Shown here piece by piece: positions 1 through 6,055 of a stretch of DNA of 17,739 nucleotides (the stretch's first letter is position 1; every line of letters begins with the position of its first letter). The notes under the pieces are model-generated. The model was not told the origin of the DNA. It saw only the letters and a list, made by a program, of their open reading frames with translations, and did no database searches. A program made the position numbers and the translations under genes. The DNA is from an uncultured Xanthobacteraceae bacterium (GTDB taxonomy: Bacteria; Pseudomonadota; Alphaproteobacteria; Rhizobiales; Xanthobacteraceae): contig CATPBC010000370.1 in NCBI GenBank assembly GCA_955652195.1, positions 1-17,739 of the forward strand, read 5' to 3'.

Positions 1-50
1 GTGTCGATGGTCCACATATGCAAAGCGAGCCGCCCAAACTGCTCAGTCAT
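1..50 (-). CDS. Partial 5' end of a sugar phosphate isomerase/epimerase-like protein
   Basis: Reading the minus strand from an ATG at position 50 gives an open frame of 16 codons (MTEQFGRLALHMWTID) that runs off the left edge. The pattern of a short polar lead followed by RLALHMWTID resembles the first beta strand of xylose-isomerase-like TIM-barrel proteins (sugar phosphate isomerase/epimerase family), many of which start with RLALHTWTLD-like sequence. A purine-rich GGGGGCG stretch lies about 9 bases upstream and could be a ribosome binding site. The ATG four bases further upstream is followed at once by a stop in its own frame. Only 16 residues are visible, so the family call is a similarity by eye; the gene would be divergent from the Sel1 protein. 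Confidence 0.42.
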   Translation of the reverse strand, partial: MTEQFGRLALHMWTID

Positions 51-110
51 CCATGACGCGCCCCCAATAATTTGAAAACCGGCTGTCTTGCACAATCAGT
101 GCGAACGGTT

Positions 111-275
111 AGGGTCAAAACTCATTATTTCCGCGAACCTGAAAGGACGCGGGCCTTTCGGCCGCTGGCGTCGTTGTTTGTCGCTCATGATCGTATAGAT
201 CACATCGCTCCTCACGCCTAGCCAGCGGCCGAAATGCCCAGCGTCGCGGCCGCGCAAATAATTAGTATTGACCCT
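111..275. repeat. Long imperfect palindrome in the gene-free stretch 51-421
   Basis: The stretch 51-421 holds no convincing gene. Most of it is one large inverted repeat centred near 195. Positions 111-135 match the reverse complement of about 251-275 with roughly three mismatches in 25. Positions 146-169 match the reverse complement of 221-245 with one mismatch and one gap. At the centre, TGATC (188-192) pairs with GATCA (198-202). The whole could fold into a cruciform or an RNA hairpin of about 165 bases, possibly extending outward to about 100-285. It could be a MITE-like repeat or a structured region between the two divergent genes. From 276 to 421 I see no clear promoter or repeat. Confidence 0.7.
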
Positions 276-421
276 CACACCGCAATAGTGCCGCTTTATG
301 CCGTTAGATCAAGACAAGCGCCGCGCAAGCGGCTAAGCGCGCCGTCCCCGCGCTTGCTGGCTTATGTGTGCAGCCTTAATCTTGTTCCGTCATCAAATGT
401 GCATGCGAAAACCATCCGAGC

Positions 422-1291
422 ATGTTGAACGAAGCGACGATAAAATGCCCTAACGTGGTCACGATCGCAAGCGCCGCCGGCCTGTGCGTGTTGGCCCTGG
501 CGATTGCCTCGGTACGCAGCGTGCACGCACAGTCGGCCGATCTGGTGCTGTGCGACCGCATTGCCGCCGATCCGAGCGATCCGGACAAGCCTGCCGACGT
601 CAAAGGCGTTGCCGAAATTGCCCCGTCCGATATCGCCACGGCGATCAAATTCTGTCAGCGCGCATCAGGTAGCTCGCGCCGCGCGCTTTATCAGCTGGGC
701 CGCGCCTATGCGGCTAATCGGCAAATGCCGGAGGCTGTCGGTGTTTATCGCAAAGCGGCCGAGAAGGGCAGCAGCGCGGCGATGGTTGAACTGGGCACGT
801 TGCTCGCCAACCGATCGGGAGGACCAAAGGACGAAACGCAAGCGCGCGCTTTGTTTGCACGCGCGGCTCAGGCCGGCAATGCACGCGCCGCGGTGCGTTT
901 GGCAGCGCTGCCGGGCAATGACAGCGCACCGTCCGATCCGGCCGCGGCGCGCGCTCTGCTTGCCAAAGCGGCGGAAACAAATTCGGCCGAAGCGCAATTT
1001 CAGCTTGCATTGATGATGGCCGATGGGGTCGGCGGCCCGAAGGATGACGCTGGCGCCCGTGCCATGTTTGAGAAGGCAGCGGTTCAGGGCCATGCCGCTG
1101 CGCTCGATTGGATGGGCAATTTCGCCGAAACCGGGCGCGGCGGACCGCAGGACCGCGACGCCGCCAAAAGCTATTACGAAAAAGCGGCCGCGCTGGGCAA
1201 TGAGGACGCCAAGACCGCGCTTGAGCGGCTGAAATGCCCTCTCGTGCTTAAAGACAAACGCGGGCAAATCTTGACCCACCTTTGCTTCTAG
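422..1291 (+). CDS. Secreted Sel1-repeat (tetratricopeptide-like) protein
   Basis: This 289-residue protein begins with a signal peptide: a short polar start, a hydrophobic stretch around residues 12-30, and a likely cleavage after VHA (residue 36). An N-terminal segment with CDRIAADPSDPDKP and a second cysteine (C44, C78) resembles the region preceding Sel1 repeats in many Rhizobiales proteins. About four Sel1-type repeats follow (roughly residues 117-153, 153-188, 188-223 and 224-260), two with the typical GGPKD..A...F.KAA pattern. A short tail ends in LTHLCF. Sel1 repeats form alpha-alpha superhelices that bind other proteins; the partner cannot be told from sequence. An envelope or periplasmic scaffold role is inferred. 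The TAG stop lies inside the CTAG that begins the palindromic element at 1288. The ribosome binding site is weak; the start is chosen because it gives an intact signal peptide. Confidence 0.88.
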   Translation: MLNEATIKCPNVVTIASAAGLCVLALAIASVRSVHAQSADLVLCDRIAADPSDPDKPADVKGVAEIAPSDIATAIKFCQRASGSSRRALYQLGRAYAANRQMPEAVGVYRKAAEKGSSAAMVELGTLLANRSGGPKDETQARALFARAAQAGNARAAVRLAALPGNDSAPSDPAAARALLAKAAETNSAEAQFQLALMMADGVGGPKDDAGARAMFEKAAVQGHAAALDWMGNFAETGRGGPQDRDAAKSYYEKAAALGNEDAKTALERLKCPLVLKDKRGQILTHLCF

Positions 1292-1364
1292 TGCGGTGGA
1301 TTAGAAGTTCCTACAGTTTAGTCGGAAGCTCTTATAGGAACTTCAAATCCAAAAACCGCACTAG
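1288..1364. repeat. CTAG-bounded palindromic element 1 (MITE-like)
   Basis: Terminal arms CTAGTGCGGT (1288-1297) and ACCGCACTAG (1355-1364) are perfect inverted repeats. The inner arms (1298-1313 and 1335-1350) pair with a single mismatch around GAAGTTCCTA, with a 4-base AAAA bulge on the right and a loop of about 21 bases. CTAG at both ends fits insertion of an IS630-family mobile element, since IS630 targets CTAG and duplicates TA. No transposase is present, so this would be a non-autonomous element. Confidence 0.72.
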
Positions 1365-1377
1365 GATTATATATTTG

Positions 1378-1453
1378 CTAGGGTCCCTTTGATTCCGAAG
1401 TTCGCATGAGAGCATGCCGACAAAGCGTGCGAACTTCGGAATCGGGACACTAG
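1378..1453. repeat. CTAG-bounded palindromic element 2 (MITE-like)
   Basis: The left arm (1378-1406) begins CTAGGGTCCC and ends in GAAGTTCGCA. The right arm (1428-1453) is its reverse complement except for one mismatch and a 3-base TTT insertion on the left. The outer ends are CTAG, as in the neighbouring element 13 bases away, and both share the order CTAG(T)G..., GATT, GAAGTTC from end to centre. They look like related but distinct members of one repeat family. Confidence 0.72.
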
Positions 1454-1485
1454 AAGCCTAGCCCGAACTCAAAGAGAGCTACCCG

Positions 1486-2817
1486 ATGCCCTCTCGTCGC
1501 CAACTCCATCTCGGCGCCTTCATGCGGCCGGCCAGTATTCATACCGGTGCGTGGCGCTATCCCGGCGCCTGGCCGGACATGAATTTCAACTTTACGCACA
1601 TCAAGGAATCCATTCAGAAACTTGAACGCGCAAAATTCGACGCGTTTTTCATGGCCGATCACATGGCCGTTCTGAACATGCCGATCGATGCACTCAAAAG
1701 AAGCCATACCGCGACTTCATTCGAGCCGTTCACACTACTCTCGGCCTTATCGCAGGTTACCGAACGCATCGGTCTGGTCGCCACCGGCTCGACCACATTC
1801 GACGCGCCTTATCATATCGCGCGGCGCTTTGCCTCGCTCGATCATATGAGCAATGGCCGTGCCGGCTGGAACATCGTGACGACCTCCAATCCCGACGCCG
1901 CGCTTAATTTCGGGCTCGACGATCACATGGAGCACAGCGAGCGCTACCGCCGCGCGCGCGAATTCTACGACGTGGTCACCGGCCTATGGGACAGTTGGGC
2001 GGACGATGCCTTCGTCCGCAACGTCGAGGAAGGGATATTTTTCGATCCGGCAAAAATGCATGTGCTCAATCACAAGGGCAAATATCTCTCGGTCCGCGGG
2101 CCGCTCAACATCGCCCGGCCGGTTCAGGGCTGGCCGGTAATCGTGCAGGCCGGCGCGTCGGAAGCGGGCCGGCAGCTCGCGGCCGAAACTGCGGAAGCGG
2201 TATTCACGGCACAGAGCGACATCGCCGTGGGGCGGCAATTCTACGCCGACGTCAAAGGCCGCATGGAAAAGCTCGGCCGCTCGCGCGAGCACATGAAAAT
2301 TCTTCCCGCATGCTTTGTCGTGGTCGGCGATACGGTCGAGGAGGCGAAGGCCAAGCGCGCCAAGCTCGACAGCCTCGTCAATTACGCCAACGCAATCGCC
2401 TCGCTGTCGATTGCACTCGGTCACGACGCGTCAAAATTCAATCCCGACCGGCCGCTGCCGGACGACATTCCGGAGAGCAATGCCTCGAAGAGCGGAAGAG
2501 AGCGCGCCATCGCGCTCGGTCGGCGCGAAAACTTGACCGTGCGGCAGCTCGCGCAGCGGCTCGGCGGCTATTCCGGTCTGGCGATGGTCGGCACCGCGCA
2601 AAGCATCGCCGATGAAATGGAGGAGTGGCTCGAGACGGAAGCCTCCGACGGTTTTACCGTGATGTTCCCCTATTTACCTGGCGGCCTCGACGATTTCGTC
2701 GGGCGAGTGATTCCCGAACTGCAGCGGCGTGGCTTGTTCCGACACGACTATCAAGGGGCCACTTTGCGCGAGCATCTCCACTTGCCGCGGCCGAAGAATC
2801 GGTTCTTTGAGAACTGA
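1486..2817 (+). CDS. FMN-dependent monooxygenase, NtaA/SnaA/DszA family (LLM class)
   Basis: This 443-residue protein has the usual length and landmarks of the bacterial-luciferase-like NtaA/SnaA/DszA/SoxA group. Visible signs are the RQLHLGAFMRP start, the FMN-barrel segment GRAGWNIVTTSNPDAALNFG (about 124-143), ERYRRAREFYDVVTGLWDSW (about 151-170), PVIVQAGASEAGR (about 217-229) and the closing RVIPELQRRGLFRHDYQG with LREHL. These enzymes use reduced FMN from a separate flavin reductase to oxygenate substrates such as nitrilotriacetate, dibenzothiophene sulfone or N-heterocycles. No reductase gene is in the window and the substrate cannot be predicted. The ATG has a modest AGAG-rich ribosome binding site 7-12 bases upstream. 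The gene follows two palindromic repeats and precedes a small hypothetical gene by 170 bases, so a shared transcript with the ligase/dioxygenase pair is possible but unproven. Confidence 0.9.
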   Translation: MPSRRQLHLGAFMRPASIHTGAWRYPGAWPDMNFNFTHIKESIQKLERAKFDAFFMADHMAVLNMPIDALKRSHTATSFEPFTLLSALSQVTERIGLVATGSTTFDAPYHIARRFASLDHMSNGRAGWNIVTTSNPDAALNFGLDDHMEHSERYRRAREFYDVVTGLWDSWADDAFVRNVEEGIFFDPAKMHVLNHKGKYLSVRGPLNIARPVQGWPVIVQAGASEAGRQLAAETAEAVFTAQSDIAVGRQFYADVKGRMEKLGRSREHMKILPACFVVVGDTVEEAKAKRAKLDSLVNYANAIASLSIALGHDASKFNPDRPLPDDIPESNASKSGRERAIALGRRENLTVRQLAQRLGGYSGLAMVGTAQSIADEMEEWLETEASDGFTVMFPYLPGGLDDFVGRVIPELQRRGLFRHDYQGATLREHLHLPRPKNRFFEN

Positions 2818-2987
2818 GTCGGCATTTCAACCGCGCGCAATTTCGGACCCACGCAAGTCTCGCCGTTCCGGTCAGCCAAGTGGCATTTGGTTCCGCCCAA
2901 CGCAAGAATTTGAGCAGGAACTTTCCGGCGCGCGCTCGCTTTTCTGATGTAGCGATTGAAGGATTGATTAGCGATGCGGAATTCAAA

Positions 2988-3185
2988 ATGGACACCAAAA
3001 CATATAGCGATAGGGGTAGTGCCAAGAAATTTCGCGACTACGCCGCCGAATGCCGTCGGATGGCGGCACAGAGCGCGTCGGAAAAAGATCGCATGGTGTT
3101 GATGGAGATTGCGCTGGCGTGGACCGTGTGTGCCGAGGAGGCGGAGCGCAAGACCAAGCGTGCAAGCTTTGGCATGAACGAATAG
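2988..3185 (+). CDS. Small hypothetical protein with YAAECRRMA motif
   Basis: This is a 65-residue charged, probably all-helical soluble protein. The core FRDYAAECRRMAAQSASEKD, then a helix ending AEEAERKTK, matches a pattern I know from many small unnamed Rhizobiales proteins of the type YRxYAxxCxxxA...D...LL.IA.AW..AEEAER. It has no signal peptide, membrane segment or known catalytic motif. An upstream in-frame ATG at 2880 would add 36 residues of low-complexity sequence unlike that family, so the start at 2988 is preferred, although its ribosome binding site is weak. Function unknown. Confidence 0.62.
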   Translation: MDTKTYSDRGSAKKFRDYAAECRRMAAQSASEKDRMVLMEIALAWTVCAEEAERKTKRASFGMNE

Positions 3186-3192
3186 CACCGGA

Positions 3193-3208
3193 CTAGTGTT
3201 GTCGATTC
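3193..3208. repeat. Possible solo end of the CTAG repeat family
   Basis: CTAGTGTTGTCGATTC resembles the reverse-complemented right end of element 2 (CTAGTGTCCCGATTC), sharing CTAGTGT and CGATTC with a spacer one base longer. No matching second arm is seen nearby. It may be a decayed end of the repeat found at 1288-1453, or chance. Confidence 0.25.
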
Positions 3209-3230
3209 ACGCCGAGGCAGCGATCGGGAG

Positions 3231-3287
3231 TGAATTGCGGTGAATTGCGGCGACTTTCGGCTGGCCGTAGAGTAGACCAGCCGGAGG
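3231..3287 (+). promoter_or_regulatory. Leader of the ligase gene: tandem repeat, hairpin and Shine-Dalgarno
   Basis: TGAATTGCGG occurs twice in direct tandem (3231-3250), a spacing of one helical turn, with ATTCAC at 3205-3210 in the opposite orientation. Next, CGGCTGG (3258-3264) and CCAGCCG (3277-3283) can form a 7-bp hairpin that ends on the first base of a strong Shine-Dalgarno GGAGG (3283-3287). That Shine-Dalgarno lies 7 bases before the GTG start at 3295 and is what fixes that start. Operator or translational-control roles are inference. Confidence 0.4.
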
Positions 3288-3294
3288 AACTGCG

Positions 3295-4608
3295 GTGGCT
3301 GGTCAGGATGTGCGCGCGGCGCCGCTCGATCGATCCGAATCGATCGAGTCTGCGAGCCTCGATGAGTTGCGCGCGCTGCAATTGAAGCGACTCAAGCAGG
3401 CGATCAAAGGCGCTGCGCTGGTGCCGCAGTACCGCAAGAAATTTACCGCCGCCGGCGTGGTCCCTGAAGATTTCAAAAGCCTCAACGATCTCAAAGCGCT
3501 TCCGTTCACGACGAAAGAGGATTTTCGGCAGAATTATCCGTTCGGTATGTTCGCCGTGCCGATGAGCGATGTGGTTCGCATACATGCGTCAAGCGGCACG
3601 ACCGGCAAGCCCACGGTGGTGGGTTACACCCGCGGCGATATCGAGCTGTGGTCGGCGCTGATGGCGCGGTCGATCCGCGCCGCCGGCGGCCGCCCCGGCG
3701 ATAAGATGCATATCGCCTATGGCTACGGGCTGTTCACCGGCGGGCTCGGATTCCACTACGGCGCCGAATATTTCGGCTGCACGGTCATTCCGGTCAGCGG
3801 CGGATTTACCGAGCGGCAGGTTCAGCTCATCGTCGATTTCAAGCCGGACCTCATCGCCGTGACGCCGTCTTATCTGCTCGCGATTGCCGACGAATTCGAT
3901 CGCCAGGGGATCGATGCACGCCAATCGTCGCTGCGCATTGCACTGTGCGGCGCCGAGCCGTGGACCGAAGCGATACGCGCCGAAATTGAGCGGCGGATGA
4001 ACCTGCAAGCGCTCAACGTCTACGGATTATCGGAAGTCATCGGTCCGGGCGTGGCGCAGGAATATGGTGCGACCAAGGATGGATTGACGATTTGGGAGGA
4101 TCATTTTTTTCCGGAAATTATCGATCCGGAAACTGGCGAAGTGCTGCCCGACGGTTCAGAGGGCGAACTGGTGCTCACCGCACTGACCAAGGAAGCGATG
4201 CCGGTCATTCGTTATCGCACTCGTGATCTTACGCGGCTGTTGCCCGGCAACGGACGCGCGATGCGACGCATGGAGCGCATCAAAGGCCGTAGCGATGACA
4301 TGCTTATCATTCGGGGCGTCAACGTCTTTCCCAGCCAAATCGAGGCGGCGCTTGCCGGAGAAGAGGCATTGGCGCCGCATTATATTCTTGAGGTAACGCG
4401 CCCGGATCGTCTTGACGAACTCGAGGTGGTCGTCGAGACGAGAACGGCGCTTAGGCCCGATGCCGCAATGGTTTTAGCGGATCGCGCGGTGCATCTTATC
4501 AAGGCCCATGTTGGCGTGACGACCACAGTGCGTGCAGTCGCACCCGGAACTATCGAGCGGTCCCAGGGCAAGGCCAAACGCGTGATCGACAAGCGGCCGC
4601 GGACCTGA
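3295..4608 (+). CDS. paaK: Phenylacetate-CoA ligase family protein (arylacetate-CoA ligase)
   Basis: This 437-residue protein has the typical PaaK length and belongs to the ANL adenylate-forming superfamily. The AMP-binding motif SSGTTGKP is at 99-106, the A5-like motif NVYGLSEVIGPG at 241-252, RYRTRDLT at 306-313 and the hinge region GRSDDMLIIRGVNVFP at 331-346; the N-terminal YPFGMFAVP is also characteristic. Such enzymes activate phenylacetate or related aryl acids to acyl-CoA with ATP. The true substrate is unknown. No other phenylacetate-degradation genes (paaABCDE, paaG, paaZ) are present, while a DpgC-type dioxygenase follows 13 bases downstream, so a hydroxylated phenylacetate is a reasonable guess. 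The start is a GTG with a strong GGAGG 7 bases upstream. The gene symbol reflects the family, not proven substrate specificity. Confidence 0.9.
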   Translation: MAGQDVRAAPLDRSESIESASLDELRALQLKRLKQAIKGAALVPQYRKKFTAAGVVPEDFKSLNDLKALPFTTKEDFRQNYPFGMFAVPMSDVVRIHASSGTTGKPTVVGYTRGDIELWSALMARSIRAAGGRPGDKMHIAYGYGLFTGGLGFHYGAEYFGCTVIPVSGGFTERQVQLIVDFKPDLIAVTPSYLLAIADEFDRQGIDARQSSLRIALCGAEPWTEAIRAEIERRMNLQALNVYGLSEVIGPGVAQEYGATKDGLTIWEDHFFPEIIDPETGEVLPDGSEGELVLTALTKEAMPVIRYRTRDLTRLLPGNGRAMRRMERIKGRSDDMLIIRGVNVFPSQIEAALAGEEALAPHYILEVTRPDRLDELEVVVETRTALRPDAAMVLADRAVHLIKAHVGVTTTVRAVAPGTIERSQGKAKRVIDKRPRT

Positions 4609-4621
4609 TCGGGAGAACACG

Positions 4622-6037
4622 ATGGCGCTTGCGGACCAAGATGCTCGCACCGAGGTGTCGGCTACGCTGGAGCGCGCCGGCCTGCCAGGCGATGTCGTCG
4701 CGGCGTGGTTCGACTGCGACGATGCGCTCACGGCCGATTATCGCCGGGATACTGATAAATTTTCGCGGCGCTGGCGGTTCGGCGCCGAACTTCTAGCTCG
4801 GCTGGCGCCAAAACCGACGCGTGCGGACGCGCAAGCGGCGGCAGCGACCACGATTGCGCAACGCGACCGCGCCGCGCGCGCGGCGTTTCTTGATCGTCAC
4901 ACCGAAGCGCTGTATCGGCAACTGACCGAGAATTTTTCGAAGTTCAAGCGGGTCGAGGACCTGGTTCGCGACGCGGCGGTGGCAGTGCCCGGACTTGTGC
5001 CGGACGACAAGCAACTGGCGCGTGAAAATGTCTTGCTGCAGAAAGACAAGGACGGTCTTGAGATCGATCAAGGCATTTTTCTTTCACGAGTCCTGGCGGA
5101 CGCGACGTGCGGCATGCATTTGTGCCATGCCATGCTGTTGCCGCGGGCGGAAACGGCTGAACACAGCCTCAGGTTCCGCCAAAGCGCGAAACTCGAGTTT
5201 CCCGGCGCCACGCTCGAACGACGCGGCAAGGCAGCCGTCGTCACGATGCGCAATCCGCGTTTTCTCAACGCTGAAGATGAAACGACGCTCGACGGGCTTG
5301 AAATCGCCGTGGATGTCGCCACGCTCGATCCGGCAAGCGACATTGCCGTTCTCCGCGGCGATGTTGTCGAGCATACAAAATACCGCGGCCGCCGGCTGTT
5401 CTCGGCGGGCATCAATCTCACTCATCTATATCAGGGTAAAATTGCGTATCTCTGGTACATCAGGCGCGACATGGGCCTGGTCAACAAACTTTTTCGCGGC
5501 GTCGCACAGCGCGAAACCAATCCCGACGAGTTGGCCGGCGGAACTACAGAGAAGCCGTGGATTGGCGTGGTCGAGGGTTTTGCGATCGGCGGCGGCTGCC
5601 AGCTCCTGCTGGCGCTCGATTACGTGCTCGCCGCCACCGATGCCTATATGACGCTGCCTGCGCGCAAGGAAGGCATCATTCCAGGCGCGGCCAATTTGCG
5701 GCTGTGGCGCTTCACCGGCGATCGCATCGCGCGCCAGGCGATCCTCTATGGTCGCCGGATCGACTGCGACACGCCGGAAGGGCGTCTCATCTGTGATGAG
5801 ATCGCGGCTTCGTCCGCAATCGATGACGCTTTAGAGCGCGTCGTGGATGGCTTCACGAGTTCCGGCGTCGTCAGCGCTGCCGGCAATCGGCGGGCGTTCC
5901 GGGTCGCGGAGGAACCGCTCGATATGTTTCGCCGCTACATGGCGGTTTATGCGCGCGAACAGGCCGCGTGTCATTTCAGCCCGGCGCTGATTGCGAATCT
6001 TGAGAGAAATTGGGACGCCCACAGACGCGCGTCTTAG
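4622..6037 (+). CDS. dpgC: DpgC-type cofactor-independent arylacetyl-CoA 1,2-dioxygenase (crotonase superfamily)
   Basis: This 471-residue protein has the two-part layout of DpgC: a helical N-terminal domain (about 1-195) with the family-typical KDGLEIDQGIFLS at 143-155, then a crotonase domain. Oxyanion-hole regions are visible at FSAGINLTHLYQG (260-272) and GFAIGGGCQLLLALDYVLA (319-337), followed by LPARKEGIIPGAANLRL (345-361). This pattern separates it from ordinary enoyl-CoA hydratases, which are about 260 residues and lack the N-terminal domain. DpgC converts 3,5-dihydroxyphenylacetyl-CoA and O2 to 3,5-dihydroxyphenylglyoxylate and CoA without metal or flavin. Here the exact substrate is inferred. 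The ATG is preceded by GGGAGAA and lies 13 bases after the ligase stop, so the two are almost certainly cotranscribed. It ends 18 bases from the convergent LTXXQ gene. No dpgA, dpgB or dpgD is visible, so the CoA ester would be made by the ligase and not by a polyketide synthase. Confidence 0.85.
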   Translation: MALADQDARTEVSATLERAGLPGDVVAAWFDCDDALTADYRRDTDKFSRRWRFGAELLARLAPKPTRADAQAAAATTIAQRDRAARAAFLDRHTEALYRQLTENFSKFKRVEDLVRDAAVAVPGLVPDDKQLARENVLLQKDKDGLEIDQGIFLSRVLADATCGMHLCHAMLLPRAETAEHSLRFRQSAKLEFPGATLERRGKAAVVTMRNPRFLNAEDETTLDGLEIAVDVATLDPASDIAVLRGDVVEHTKYRGRRLFSAGINLTHLYQGKIAYLWYIRRDMGLVNKLFRGVAQRETNPDELAGGTTEKPWIGVVEGFAIGGGCQLLLALDYVLAATDAYMTLPARKEGIIPGAANLRLWRFTGDRIARQAILYGRRIDCDTPEGRLICDEIAASSAIDDALERVVDGFTSSGVVSAAGNRRAFRVAEEPLDMFRRYMAVYAREQAACHFSPALIANLERNWDAHRRAS

Positions 6038-6055
6038 CGTTCCGGAGCGATTGAT

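Noticed and set aside
96..278. 60-residue open frame on the minus strand
   Set aside because: It lies within the long palindrome and shows no protein-like pattern; the open frame is probably a by-product of the repeat.
1288..1453. CRISPR-like or tandem repeat array
   Set aside because: The repeats are two diverged palindromes with CTAG ends, not regularly spaced identical direct repeats with unique spacers.
2818..2987. Possible terminator or extra gene between the monooxygenase and the small protein
   Set aside because: No stable hairpin with a T-run and no supported frame were seen; the upstream ATG at 2880 only lengthens the small protein with unsupported sequence.
4622..6037. Ordinary enoyl-CoA hydratase of the phenylacetate pathway (PaaF/PaaG)
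   Set aside because: The protein is about 200 residues longer, with a helical N-terminal domain and DpgC-specific motifs, and no other paa genes are nearby.
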